This document shows, piece by piece, positions 45,066 through 54,675 of a DNA stretch of 64,000 nucleotides (position 1 is its first letter; each line of letters starts with the position of its first letter). Source of the stretch: a bacterium (GTDB lineage: Bacteria; DRYD01); NCBI GenBank assembly GCA_030549815.1, contig JAUQQQ010000006.1, forward strand, positions 66,050 to 130,049. Reading direction: 5' to 3'. Below the pieces are notes generated by a model, which was not told the origin of the DNA, searched no databases, and saw nothing but the letters and a program-made list of their open reading frames with translations. A program made the position numbers and the translations under genes.

Positions 45066-46778
45066 TCATTCTAAATATTCTTGGATATCTTTTTCTATTC
45101 TATTAAAAGCCTCTTGCCAGAATTCTTTTGTCCTTATGTCTAAACCTATACTTTTTAATATTCTTTCTGGCTTATCCTTTGCAGTGTTTTTTAGTATATC
45201 TCTGTAATCATTTGCAGTTATTTTTTTGTTTTCAAAGAGATTATACAATGATAGTCCTATTAACAGTCCACAAAGATAAGGATAGTTGTAGTAGTTGGAG
45301 GAATAGTAATGTGGCTTGTTTGCCCACATATATGGATGGTATGAGTTTATGCTATCAACATAAACTTCATATTGTGAATCAAGCATGATACTACATAGTT
45401 CAGAAGGACTTAATGTTCTTTCTTTCCTTATGTTTATTACTTTATCCTCAAATATAAAGCGTGACATTATATCGACTACTACTATGCTAACTGTATATAG
45501 GTATCCATCCAAAATTTGTGCTTTTGTATATTGATTTTTTGCTAATTTAATTGCGTTTTTTCTTGTTATAGTTTCTGCAAGTATGCTTGCTGTTTCTGCT
45601 AATATTAAGGGTGAATGTCGAAATAGGGGAGTATTTTCTGACATTACCCAATTGTGATAGGCATGTCCTAACTCATGAGCCAACGTTAAAACAGATTTAA
45701 TGGAATTATCAAAATTTACTAATATCCTGGATTGTTTATCAAAAACATATATACAGAAGCCCCCATCTGCTTTTCCAATCCTTGGCTCTGCATCTATCCA
45801 TCCATTTTCAAAAGCTTCTTTAGCCATCAAATACATATCGTCTGAAAATTCTGCAAAACTTTCTAAAATGAATTTCTGAGCTTTTTCAAAATCAAAGATT
45901 TCTGTTTCTTTTTCAAAGATTGGTGCAGATAAATCGAACCAATCTAATTTTTCTAATCCCAAAAACTTGGCTTTCTTGTGAAAATATTTTCTCACAATAC
46001 TTAAATTCTCAAAAGTAGTGTTTATAACAACATCCAATATTTCCTTGTCTATTTGATTATAAAAAAGTGATTGTTCTAAAACACTGCTAAAATTTCTTTT
46101 CTTACTAATTACTATTGAATCCCATTTTACACTGTTCAAAATTCTTGAAAAAATGTATTCGTATTCTTTGAATATCTCTATTTCCTTTTTATATGCTTTT
46201 TCCCTTATTTCTCTATCTGAGTGGTTATAGTAGTTTCTTAGCTGACTTATTGAAATAATTTGGTTTTCAAAATCGACTTTAATGTTTGATATTAACTCGT
46301 TATAAAGTGATTTCCATTCTGAGTTTGATGATACTGAAAGTAAGCTATATAGCTCCTCTTCTTCATCTTTCATTCTATGTTTATTGTTTTCAATGGATAA
46401 TTCGATAAAATATTTGTATTCAGGTATGTTGATGTTAGTTTGTGAGATTATTTTTTCTAACTTTAAATCGAGTAATTTTAGAGAAGATGATAAATTGTAG
46501 AGATATCCTTTTATTTTTTGTGCTTCTTCATTTTTACTTTCAACTGATAAAACGCAAATTATGAACGTCTGGATTTTTCTATTTTTCTCGATTATTTTTT
46601 CATATTCTTTAATCAAATCAACTATTTCTTCGTCCTTAATTTTATCGATTGTTAATGTATTTAATTTATTATGAAAACTTTCTATTGAATTTTTAAGAAT
46701 CTCTATATCTTTTGACAATTCTGTTGAGTTTAGTGAGGGATAAATAGAATTGAGATTCCATCTTGTTTTGGTTTGCAT
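45066..46778 (-). CDS. pepF: Oligoendopeptidase F (M3 family)
   Basis: Cytoplasmic zinc peptidase that cleaves short peptides. The 570 residues are the usual length. The active site is LAHELGHAYHNW, with the third ligand Glu in ILAETASILAETI about 25 residues on. The helical N-terminal lid starts TRWNLNSIYPSLNS, typical for PepF. GGAGGATTAA precedes the ATG, and the gene lies five bases after the sdhC-like gene on the same strand. Confidence 0.92.
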   Translation of the reverse strand: MQTKTRWNLNSIYPSLNSTELSKDIEILKNSIESFHNKLNTLTIDKIKDEEIVDLIKEYEKIIEKNRKIQTFIICVLSVESKNEEAQKIKGYLYNLSSSLKLLDLKLEKIISQTNINIPEYKYFIELSIENNKHRMKDEEEELYSLLSVSSNSEWKSLYNELISNIKVDFENQIISISQLRNYYNHSDREIREKAYKKEIEIFKEYEYIFSRILNSVKWDSIVISKKRNFSSVLEQSLFYNQIDKEILDVVINTTFENLSIVRKYFHKKAKFLGLEKLDWFDLSAPIFEKETEIFDFEKAQKFILESFAEFSDDMYLMAKEAFENGWIDAEPRIGKADGGFCIYVFDKQSRILVNFDNSIKSVLTLAHELGHAYHNWVMSENTPLFRHSPLILAETASILAETITRKNAIKLAKNQYTKAQILDGYLYTVSIVVVDIMSRFIFEDKVINIRKERTLSPSELCSIMLDSQYEVYVDSINSYHPYMWANKPHYYSSNYYNYPYLCGLLIGLSLYNLFENKKITANDYRDILKNTAKDKPERILKSIGLDIRTKEFWQEAFNRIEKDIQEYLE

Positions 46779-46783
46779 TTATG

Positions 46784-47635
46784 TTAATCCTCCTCTTCCC
46801 TTTCTTTGTATTCTTTAGTGTACAAACTTATGATTTTTTCTCCCCATAAGACGAGAGCAGCAAATATCCAATTCGATAATCTTCTTAATTTTACTTGTTT
46901 TTCATATGTTTTTGCTAAGCCCCATGTTATTGCAGATGTCCATAATCCATTGGATAAGTGATATGATATAGATATTATGAAAAATCTGTATGTTATGTGC
47001 CCTATTATCGATAAGGGAGGTCTAAACCAAACATTTACTTTTTGAAAAGTCAAATCTCTTTTGGAAGGAATGTTTAATGGTTTTCTTATAAAATCAGGTA
47101 TATATTCATTGAACCTAATAGTTACTAAGTGGAATATTAGAGTTTTTAGTATTATGTAAGCTGATAATCTTTGCATGATGTATCTATAATTTGTTTCACT
47201 TTTTATTCTTGTGTCAATCTTTCCTTTTCTTAGCAGAATTAATCCTATTATGATGTGTGTAGTTAATGGTATGTAGATGCCAACGATTTCTATTAGTGGA
47301 AAGAGTGGGTTTTTATGAATAGATTTTGATAGTTTATTTAATTTTTTTGGGTTGTATGCGAGTGTATTATTAATGAAGTGTGCTATTACGAATCCTCCTA
47401 TGAAAATTGTTCCTGTTATTGAATGTATTCTTTTAAATACCACGTAGGGAATATCGTCTATTGTTTTTGTTAGTTTTGATAAATAAATTATTGTAGAATT
47501 TTTAAAATCATTAATTGCTTGTTTTATGCTTACTATTGCTTTTGTTGATATTTCTTTATCTTTCTTTTCTTTTGTTATTAATTTTTTGGAAGCAAATAAA
47601 CCTACGATTAATCCTGCTCCAATGATTAAAAGCAT
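46784..47635 (-). CDS. sdhC: Succinate dehydrogenase/fumarate reductase cytochrome b subunit-like protein
   Basis: The 283 residues contain about five membrane helices in the B. subtilis SdhC style, plus an extra N-terminal helix and a linker of about 40 residues. Likely haem histidines are in FKRIHSITGT, FVIAHFINN, PLTTHIIIG and ISYHLSNGLW. The last segment matches the SdhC motif H-x-x-x-G-x-x. The flavoprotein (SdhA) and iron-sulfur (SdhB) genes are not next to it; pepF follows after five bases. GAAGGGGGA precedes the ATG. Confidence 0.7.
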   Translation of the reverse strand: MLLIIGAGLIVGLFASKKLITKEKKDKEISTKAIVSIKQAINDFKNSTIIYLSKLTKTIDDIPYVVFKRIHSITGTIFIGGFVIAHFINNTLAYNPKKLNKLSKSIHKNPLFPLIEIVGIYIPLTTHIIIGLILLRKGKIDTRIKSETNYRYIMQRLSAYIILKTLIFHLVTIRFNEYIPDFIRKPLNIPSKRDLTFQKVNVWFRPPLSIIGHITYRFFIISISYHLSNGLWTSAITWGLAKTYEKQVKLRRLSNWIFAALVLWGEKIISLYTKEYKEREEED

Positions 47636-47748
47636 TTTTATCCCCTTCTTTCTTGTTTTTTATTTCTGTTATTATATTTTTATAAAATCTTTATAAAAAC
47701 CCTTCTAAAAAAAGTTGAATGGAGATACGTTATAGAGGATTAATTTTA

Positions 47749-48555
47749 TTAAGCAGGTATTGGTAGAGGGGGATTATATCCTGTTACTGTATAATACATT
47801 TTATCCCAATGTGTTGATGTTGTAAAATCTGTTTTTGCGTATTCGTATGGTCTTGGGTTAAGTGGCATTTCCATAGATACTCCATGTGCATGAGGATATT
47901 CTTGATTATGATAATTCTGTATTACATATTCTTTTAATTTTTCCATTGTTTTGGAGGCTTTTTCTTTTATTTCTTGATTTACATTGGATTTTTGCAATGA
48001 TTCTAAGAAGTGTCCTAAATCTCTGTATCCCATATAAAATTTTTGTGTGTTTATAAAGATTTGCCTTATTGTTGGGAAATATTCAGAGTATTTAAGTATG
48101 GTTAATGATAGTTCATCTATGCTTTTGGCTAATTCTTCTGATTTTGATAGATTGACAGCTAATAATGTTCTTATCGAAGGAAAATCTATAGATGATTTGA
48201 CAATTTTTTTAGCTGGAGTTTCTGGTATATTTTCATCCTCGTAATTAACGTAGTTTTTTAGCTAATATCCAACCTCAAACATTCCTATTAAGTATGAGTC
48301 CCATCCTAAGATATCTATTTTTTTTGCCTTCTATTTCAGTTAATTTTTTTAAGCTTCTTTAATTTGTTTGAGTTTCATGTTTCTAATATAGGTATTATGT
48401 CGTCTATTGCACTTTGTCATCCTGTGTCATGATCTGATATTATTACCATAACATTTTTAGAGAGAATTTATTTATTATTTCTCCTATTTTTTAATCATAA
48501 AATCGAGGTCTGCCATATTTACATTTCCCAATTGGATATGTAAAATTTTTGTGAA
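47749..48555 (-). pseudogene. Clostripain-family (C11) cysteine peptidase pseudogene
   Basis: On the minus strand, pieces in changing frames join into a C11 peptidase-like sequence: NVNMADLDFMIKK, then NVMVIISDHDTG, then DDIIPILET, then KKIDILGWDSYLIGMFEVGY, a TAG at the next codon, then LKNYVNYEDENIPETPAKK. An uninterrupted stretch follows (SSIDFPSIRTLLAVNLS, MGYRDLGHFLESLQ, HAHGVSMEMPLNP) to the stop at 47749. In intact enzymes the motifs read DHG-x-GW and D-A-C-LMGM-x-EVAYEL. Here the catalytic Cys is Tyr and the His motif is altered. Several frameshifts and stops, and loss of the N-terminus at the pilT boundary, show that it is inactive. Confidence 0.75.
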
Positions 48556-48557
48556 AA

Positions 48558-49643
48558 TTACCAAAGAAAACCGGAATCTTTATTTTCCTGTGCATGCATT
48601 AATTCTTCAGGATGTTCAGTTAATGTTATCGCCATATTTCTCGTTATATGGCCTTCTTCTACTAATTTTTTCAAACTCTTACCAAAGGTTATCATTCCAT
48701 CATATTCTCCGTTTAGTATGTATTCGTATATTTTAGGTAGATCGTTATCTCTTATTAGTCCTCTAATTGTTGGTGTGGATACCATTATTTCCACTACTGG
48801 CATTAGGTTACCTGTTTTTATGCTTGTTATTAACTTTTGGCATATTATAGCTGTCATTGAATTCATTAAAGCTTCTCTAACTATATCTCTTTGTTCTTCT
48901 TTAAACATATCCATTATTCTATAGATAGTTTTTGTAGTAGTATCGGAGTGTATAGTAGTGATGACCATATGTCCAGTTTCTGCTGCGTTTATTGCTATCC
49001 ATGCACTTTGAGAATCTCTTAGCTCACCTAAAAATATTATATCTGGGTCTTGCCTTAAAGCATCTCTCAAACCTCTTTCAAAAGAAGGTGTATCTATACC
49101 AACTTCCCTTTGGGTTATAAAGGATTTATTGTCTGTGAAAACATATTCTATAGGATCTTCAATTGTTACTATCCTTTTAGCTAAATTTTGGTTTATGTAT
49201 TCTATGATTGCGGCTGCGGTGGTTGTTTTTCCACTACCAGCAACACCTGATATTATTATTAAACCTTTTTGTTTCTGAATTATTTTTTCAATTAATTCGG
49301 ATGGTAAATTAAGCGAATCGAAATTTGATGGGGGTTCCAGAATTTTTCTCGCAGATATACCAATAGCTCCTTGGGTTTTAAAAACGTTTAATCTAAATCT
49401 TATGTTTCCTACACTTATTCCATAATCGAAAGACCCGTTTAATTCTAACTCTTTCAAATATTTAGGGTCAAAGTTTTCTTTTAAAATTTGAATCATATTT
49501 TCCATTGTTAATACTTCTTTACCAAAAAAAACAAGTTGTTTATTTATTCTATATGCTGGACGTAATCCAACTTTTAAGTGTAGATCTGTAGCATTAACAT
49601 CTTTGTCATTCATTAATTCAAGTAATTTAATAAAATTATACAT
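48558..49643 (-). CDS. pilT: Type IV pilus retraction ATPase (PilT family)
   Basis: PilT hexamers drive pilus depolymerisation for twitching. The 361 residues include the N-terminal PAS-like domain (DLHLKVGLRPAYRIN), Walker A GVAGSGKTT, an Asp box TIEDPIEYVF, Walker B IIFLGELRD, and the His box TIHSDTTTKTI. It is followed by the clostripain remnant and is preceded by the HD-GYP gene at 13 bases. GspF/PilC at 23640 is a possible partner. PilT and PilU cannot be separated by eye. Confidence 0.93.
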   Translation of the reverse strand: MYNFIKLLELMNDKDVNATDLHLKVGLRPAYRINKQLVFFGKEVLTMENMIQILKENFDPKYLKELELNGSFDYGISVGNIRFRLNVFKTQGAIGISARKILEPPSNFDSLNLPSELIEKIIQKQKGLIIISGVAGSGKTTTAAAIIEYINQNLAKRIVTIEDPIEYVFTDNKSFITQREVGIDTPSFERGLRDALRQDPDIIFLGELRDSQSAWIAINAAETGHMVITTIHSDTTTKTIYRIMDMFKEEQRDIVREALMNSMTAIICQKLITSIKTGNLMPVVEIMVSTPTIRGLIRDNDLPKIYEYILNGEYDGMITFGKSLKKLVEEGHITRNMAITLTEHPEELMHAQENKDSGFLW

Positions 49644-49656
49644 ATTTAAACTCCTC

Positions 49657-51093
49657 CTATATAATTTCGTCGATGAAATCTGTAAGGCTACTTATCATAT
49701 TATTTATTATTTTTCCTTGGTATATTTTTAACATTGTTTTAACTCTCTTAACACTTTCCATAATTTCGGTTTGTGGAATGATTTTAATAAATGTATCGAC
49801 AAGAAATGGATCGAGTTTATTTTTTTCAGCGTCTTCCTTAAGTATATGTATTGCTTTGCTAAAGGAGAATCCTGGTCTATATGGTCTGTCTATTATAAGG
49901 GCGTCAAAAGTATCTGCTACTGCCAATATTCTGCTTTCTAAAGGTATGTCCTTTGCAGTATATCCATAGGGATATCCTTGACCGTTTAATCTTTCATGAT
50001 GTAGTTCAGCAACATCAACAATTTCTTTTATAAATTCATAAACATCACTTAAAATATTTTTCAGTTCTTTAACATGTAATTTAATTTTTTCGAATTCATC
50101 TTGAGTTAATTTTCCCTTTTTTTGTAGAATTTCATCGGGTACTATTATTTTTCCTACATCATGAATCATTGCAGCTTTGTATATTCTGTCAACGTCTTTT
50201 AATCCTAAATTAAGTTGTTTAGCTATATTGTAGCTTATGAGTGCAACTCTTGATGAATGATCAAATGTATATCGATCTTTTTTTTCTAATAAATCGACGA
50301 TTAGTGTTATAAAAGTCAAAACTTGCCCCGAAATGTGACTGTTGTCTTTTAATGATATAAGAAAGATAAAAAAAACAAGTAATAAGTAAATTTGGGAATC
50401 AATAAAAGTGTAAAAGAGGCAAATGAAAAAAATAAAATGTAAAATTAGTTCTAATATTATTGATAAATTGCTATTGTATAAATTTCTTTTTTTTGTTAAT
50501 AAATTTCTTATATAGGGGTTTAAAGTTTCAAAATGAAGATTATTAATAAAATTTTGAAAAATCTTTTCTAATACTACCCAAAGAATAAAAAAAGCAATCG
50601 TAAAAATGAATATACCATTATTCTTAAGCAAAGGTAATTGTGCAAAAAGTAAGAATGTAGTAAAGAATGATAAAAAGAAAATAATGTATTCAGTAAAATA
50701 TTTTTCTTGCTGCTGTTTTATTAATTCTTTCTGAATTGTGTGAATTTGCGGGAATTTATCTTTTATATCAAACATTTGTTTTTCCTCAATAGTTAAAATC
50801 TTAATGATAAAAACTATTATTATGCTTATGCTGGAGATTATTATAGTATATGCAATGCCATTTAGTAAAGTGTAGAACAATACCAGAAGTCTAAAAAAAT
50901 CTATTTTGTAAGTTATGTTACGGTGAAAGTATAGATCTTTTCTCATTAAAAGTGCGATAACCAGAATTGCCGTATCAAAAAAATAGTTGATTGTAAAAGT
51001 ATTGAGGCTAAGTAAAATCACGATATTAGCAAATAGAAAGAATAAAGCTGTTTGTATTTCACTGTTTAGTATGAGTTTTCTTATTTCACTCAT
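49657..51093 (-). CDS. Membrane HD-GYP domain protein (likely c-di-GMP phosphodiesterase)
   Basis: The 478 residues have about eight membrane helices in the first 250. The HD-GYP domain lies at about 275-440. Metal-site motifs are AAMIHDVGKIIVPDEIL and ELHHERLNGQGYPYG, and the HHE and GYP elements are intact. These proteins hydrolyse cyclic di-GMP. The gene overlaps coaE by four bases and lies just before pilT on the same strand, so it may tune pilus behaviour (inference). The only other c-di-GMP protein here is the GGDEF protein at 6080. Confidence 0.9.
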   Translation of the reverse strand: MSEIRKLILNSEIQTALFFLFANIVILLSLNTFTINYFFDTAILVIALLMRKDLYFHRNITYKIDFFRLLVLFYTLLNGIAYTIIISSISIIIVFIIKILTIEEKQMFDIKDKFPQIHTIQKELIKQQQEKYFTEYIIFFLSFFTTFLLFAQLPLLKNNGIFIFTIAFFILWVVLEKIFQNFINNLHFETLNPYIRNLLTKKRNLYNSNLSIILELILHFIFFICLFYTFIDSQIYLLLVFFIFLISLKDNSHISGQVLTFITLIVDLLEKKDRYTFDHSSRVALISYNIAKQLNLGLKDVDRIYKAAMIHDVGKIIVPDEILQKKGKLTQDEFEKIKLHVKELKNILSDVYEFIKEIVDVAELHHERLNGQGYPYGYTAKDIPLESRILAVADTFDALIIDRPYRPGFSFSKAIHILKEDAEKNKLDPFLVDTFIKIIPQTEIMESVKRVKTMLKIYQGKIINNMISSLTDFIDEII

Positions 51094-51689
51094 GGAACTA
51101 ATTTGTCAAGCTGATTGTATAATGATTCGATATCTTTATCATTAATAATAACTTTGTCTGCTTTTTTAACTTTTTCTAAAGGGTTTATTTGGTTTTCCAT
51201 TATTTTTTTTACCAAATCCTCATTTATTTTGTCTCTTTTAATTATTCTTTTTATGCAAATATTTGTAGGTGCGAAAATCATCCAAACTTCATCGAACAAA
51301 TATTCTAACTTTTTTTCATACAGTAAAGGGACAACAAAAAAAGCAAAGCTTTTATTGTATTTAGGATTCTGTTTAATTTTTTTTTGTGTTTTTATAATTT
51401 CATCAATAACTATTGGGTGAATAATAGACTCCAACTGTTCTTTTTTTTCTTTATTATTAAATATAATGTTTTTGATACACTTTTTTATTAATCTACCTTT
51501 TTTTACACATTCAGGTAATATTTGCTTTATTTTTTCTTTTGTTTTTTGGTATTTTGATGAATCATATATTTTAGACACTATTTCATCCGCGTCTAAAACG
51601 AAATACGATTTACTTTTCAGGTAGTTAGCTACTACACTTTTTCCACTTCCTATGTTTCCTGTTATCCCTATTAATTTGGTGTTATTCAT
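51090..51689 (-). CDS. coaE: Dephospho-CoA kinase
   Basis: Catalyses the last step of CoA synthesis. The 199 residues contain the P-loop GITGNIGSGKSVVANYL, then YFVLDADEIVSKIY and FVVPLLYEKKLEYLFDEVWM, all typical of CoaE. It overlaps the Trm112-like gene upstream (ATGA) and the HD-GYP gene downstream, so the three form an operon with pilT. Confidence 0.93.
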   Translation of the reverse strand: MNNTKLIGITGNIGSGKSVVANYLKSKSYFVLDADEIVSKIYDSSKYQKTKEKIKQILPECVKKGRLIKKCIKNIIFNNKEKKEQLESIIHPIVIDEIIKTQKKIKQNPKYNKSFAFFVVPLLYEKKLEYLFDEVWMIFAPTNICIKRIIKRDKINEDLVKKIMENQINPLEKVKKADKVIINDKDIESLYNQLDKLVP

Positions 51690-51919
51690 TGATTTAATCT
51701 TATAACTTTATCTTCCAAGAATACTGGTATTTCTTCTATTATAGGGAAAAGTAAGTTACATTTGCTACATTTGTATCCACTTATTTCTTGACCTTTGATT
51801 TTTTTTAGTAATTCGTCTTCTGTTTCTTGGTTGAAAAGGTATTTTTCAATAAATTCAAGGTCTGATTTACAAAATGGGCAACACAAAATTTCAAGCAATT
51901 CTACATACTTTTTACTCAT
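51686..51919 (-). CDS. Trm112-like zinc-ribbon protein
   Basis: The 77 residues have two cysteine pairs, CCPFCKSDLEF and GYKCSKCNLLFPI, and end in the Trm112/YcaR-type segment IEEIPVFLEDKVIRL. Such small proteins act as partners of methyltransferases or have unknown roles. I chose the ATG at 51919, with GGAGGGAGGAGA upstream, over an ATG five codons earlier that lies inside that binding site. Confidence 0.8.
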   Translation of the reverse strand: MSKKYVELLEILCCPFCKSDLEFIEKYLFNQETEDELLKKIKGQEISGYKCSKCNLLFPIIEEIPVFLEDKVIRLNQ

Positions 51920-52043
51920 TTCTCCTCCCTCCATTTTATTCTACTTAATAAAAATTTCTACACATTTTTATAAATTCCCTACATAATGAAGGTATTTTTT
52001 GTTGTTTATAGAAAAATAAAAAAACAGAAAGGGGAAAAAGAGT

Positions 52044-52700
52044 ATGGATGTAATTGTTGCAGGGTCAATAATAGGAGGTAATTTGTTAAATATCGAAGAA
52101 GTTATAAAAGTATCAGAAGAAAATGGAGTGGATTGGATACACTTAGACATTATGGATGGTAATTTTGTACCTAACATAACTTTTGGTTTGCAAATTGTTG
52201 AAAGTATTAGAAAAAAAACTTCATTACCTATTGATATACACTTAATGGTATTAAATCCTGAAAAATATAAGGAGTTTGCTAAATTTTGCGAGATGATTAC
52301 TTTTCATATAGAGGTTACTCATTTTCCAATTAGAATTATAGAATTAATGAAATCTGTTAATAGTAAAGTAAAGGTTGGTATAGCTGTAAATCCTGCCACT
52401 AATATTGATTTTTTGGAAAATTTAGAAGGGTACATAGATAATGTTCTTGTTATGACAGTTGAGCCTGGTTTTGCAGGACAAAAATTTATCCCTAATACAC
52501 TTAACAAAATAGAAAAAGTAAAAAAAATGACAGATTTATGGAAAAATAAAATTTTCATATCTGTTGATGGAGGAATTAATGAAGAAAATTATAAATTAGT
52601 TTTAGGAAGGGGGGCAAACTATATAGTATGTGCTTCATATTTATATAATGACTACTCCAAAATTAAAGAAAAAATCCAAAAAATCAAAAACAAAAATTAA
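52044..52700 (+). CDS. rpe: Ribulose-phosphate 3-epimerase
   Basis: Interconverts ribulose 5-phosphate and xylulose 5-phosphate in the pentose phosphate pathway. The 218-residue TIM barrel shows WIHLDIMDGNFVPNITFG with the metal His and Asp, PIDIHLMVLNPEKY, MTVEPGFAGQKFI, and the phosphate end FISVDGGINEEN. AAAGGGGAAA precedes the ATG. It is co-oriented with a zinc-ribbon protein 29 bases downstream. Confidence 0.93.
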   Translation: MDVIVAGSIIGGNLLNIEEVIKVSEENGVDWIHLDIMDGNFVPNITFGLQIVESIRKKTSLPIDIHLMVLNPEKYKEFAKFCEMITFHIEVTHFPIRIIELMKSVNSKVKVGIAVNPATNIDFLENLEGYIDNVLVMTVEPGFAGQKFIPNTLNKIEKVKKMTDLWKNKIFISVDGGINEENYKLVLGRGANYIVCASYLYNDYSKIKEKIQKIKNKN

Positions 52701-52729
52701 ATTTTTTCAAAAAGCGAAGGGGGATATTT

Positions 52730-53167
52730 ATGCCAAGAAAAAAACAAAATGAAAACAAACCGGAAGAAAAAAGTAAATCTGAAACTAAGAAAACTAAGAA
52801 AAATACTGATAAGGAAAACCAAAAAACAAAAACTAATGGAAAACAAGATGAATACGAAATAGATGAAAGCTTGGAAAATGAAGAACAAAATATAGAATTA
52901 GAAGAAGAAGAGTTGAACATTGATAGTTTAACTGATCTTGAAGATTTAGAGGATTTAGAAGATGAATACAGTGAAATGGAAGATACTGATTTCTTTATTT
53001 CTGAGGATGACCTAATTATATGCCCGAGTTGTGGAGAAGTTATCGAAGTTGAAAGATTGAGGTTACTCGAGGAATGCCCAAGCTGCGGCCTGAGTATAAC
53101 TGAATTTGAAGACTTCGAAAAATACCAATCTTTGTATCAAGAGAAAGAAGAAGATGAAGAATGGTGA
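52730..53167 (+). CDS. Acidic protein with a C-terminal zinc ribbon
   Basis: The 145 residues split into a Lys/Glu/Asn-rich N-terminus (about 1-45), a very acidic middle (about 45-85, long runs of Glu, Asp and Leu), and a zinc ribbon with CPSCGEVIEVERLR and ECPSCGLSI. No family is recognised. The layout, an acidic low-complexity tail plus a ribbon, resembles accessory proteins that bind nucleic-acid enzymes, but that is a guess. GAAGGGGGA precedes the ATG. Confidence 0.6.
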   Translation: MPRKKQNENKPEEKSKSETKKTKKNTDKENQKTKTNGKQDEYEIDESLENEEQNIELEEEELNIDSLTDLEDLEDLEDEYSEMEDTDFFISEDDLIICPSCGEVIEVERLRLLEECPSCGLSITEFEDFEKYQSLYQEKEEDEEW

Positions 53168-53206
53168 ATAGTATAAACATAAATACCTATGAAGGAGGTG
53201 ACTAAA

Positions 53207-54574
53207 ATGAAAAAAATACTCTTAACATCATTTATCCTTACAGTAATGCTAATTTTACTATTAAGTTGTTTTAAAGGAGGAGGAATTAACTTTAATTCAT
53301 TTGTTAGTAATTCTGGGGGAAATGGTGGAGGAAGTGGAGGAAGCGGTAATCTACTCCAATCCTTCCCAAAAGTTTTTTATACAACTAATAATCAAAGTGA
53401 ATACTTTAATTCTGTTTTCCCTACTTCTGACGGAGGAATATTACTAAGTGGTGCTTATTATGCAAGTAATGATGCTTTGTTTGTTAAAATATCTTCGACA
53501 GGACAAACTTTATGGAAAAAATTGGGAAGTATTGGTTACCAAGCATATTCTTTCATCCAAATGGATGATGGATACTATTATGGTTCTGGAGCTGCAATCG
53601 TTAATGGGAATCCAAAAAGTTTTATTTCAAAACTTGATCAAAATGGAAATACTGTAAATATTTTGTATTTTGAACCAGCAGGTAGTGTAACAATCCTTCC
53701 TCTTGATAGCGGGAAGATAATAATGAGTGTTAATAATACATTAGTTAAAGTATCATTAACTACTAATCTTGATTCTTCTAATTCTATAAAGTGGGATTAT
53801 CAATTTAACGTAAACAATGGTTTCTTCCAATTTGCCAGTAATGTTTTACCTTTCAAAGATAATAATATAAATTATGTTTTTATTGCTTATTTTGCAGGTA
53901 GCACTATAGGTAGGGTTGATGCAACAAGTGATACCCCAGATACTGGCACATTTGCTATTTTTAAAGATATATACAATTTACCTTCTTTTTCTTATGATTT
54001 TGAATGTCTTTCTCCTGCAGTTTCTAATGATAGTGCGGATATATTAGGAGTTTTACAAAATTACAATGATAAAACAATTGCAATTATTAAGATGGATAAA
54101 AATTTAACAACTGTTGGTGGTAAATTATTCTCTTCAAACAGTTTATTTGATATTAAATTAATACCAACTCCGGATGGTAAATATTTACTTACCTTGAGTA
54201 GTGGTCACAATTCTTTGGTTGTTTTGCTTGATAGTAATTTAACGATTATCAGTAAGAAAATAATAAAGATGGAGGTTAGATCGGTAATTCCTGTATCTGG
54301 AGGATTTATTTTTGCTGGGTTCCTTGGTGGTTATCCTTATGATGCTGTTGTAATGTCATTAGATAGTTTATTAAATCCACCTACATGCCCTACAATAGTA
54401 GATACCAATGATATTTATAATTTTCACTTTTCACAAGATTTAAATAATCTGAGTTTTAGTAGTAATTTAAATTATACAGTCTATTCTAATATTATTACAA
54501 ATCTACAAAATGCTAATACTTCTACTACTGATGCAAATTTAGTAGAGGACACAACATGTAGAACAAGCTGGTAA
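53207..54574 (+). CDS. Lipoprotein, probably a beta-propeller
   Basis: A lipoprotein signal peptide ends in the lipobox LLLSC (Cys at about residue 20), followed by a Gly/Ser/Asn linker with GGNGGGSGGSG. The remaining 400 residues show repeated blade-like segments such as FPTSDGGILLSGAY, SFISKLDQNGN and SVIPVSGGFIFAGFL, reminiscent of the delta-60 and PQQ-like propellers and of the protein at 12982. ATG 53207 was chosen because AAGGAGGTG sits just before it; an ATG six codons upstream precedes that site. Ligand unknown. Confidence 0.7.
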   Translation: MKKILLTSFILTVMLILLLSCFKGGGINFNSFVSNSGGNGGGSGGSGNLLQSFPKVFYTTNNQSEYFNSVFPTSDGGILLSGAYYASNDALFVKISSTGQTLWKKLGSIGYQAYSFIQMDDGYYYGSGAAIVNGNPKSFISKLDQNGNTVNILYFEPAGSVTILPLDSGKIIMSVNNTLVKVSLTTNLDSSNSIKWDYQFNVNNGFFQFASNVLPFKDNNINYVFIAYFAGSTIGRVDATSDTPDTGTFAIFKDIYNLPSFSYDFECLSPAVSNDSADILGVLQNYNDKTIAIIKMDKNLTTVGGKLFSSNSLFDIKLIPTPDGKYLLTLSSGHNSLVVLLDSNLTIISKKIIKMEVRSVIPVSGGFIFAGFLGGYPYDAVVMSLDSLLNPPTCPTIVDTNDIYNFHFSQDLNNLSFSSNLNYTVYSNIITNLQNANTSTTDANLVEDTTCRTSW

Positions 54575-54675
54575 TACCTACCCGAAGGGAGGCTTCGCCG
54601 AATTTAATTTGGTAAAAAATTAATTGGTAAAAAGAAGGATATTAGTTTTAAATGCAGAATTTATGATTATAGACG

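Noticed and set aside
48047..48244. Plus-strand open frame opposite the clostripain remnant
   Set aside because: The minus strand matches a known peptidase family through this stretch, so this frame is a shadow.
54583..54597. Hairpin CGAAG/CTTCG after the lipoprotein gene as a terminator
   Set aside because: Only five base pairs and no T tract follow, so termination is not supported.
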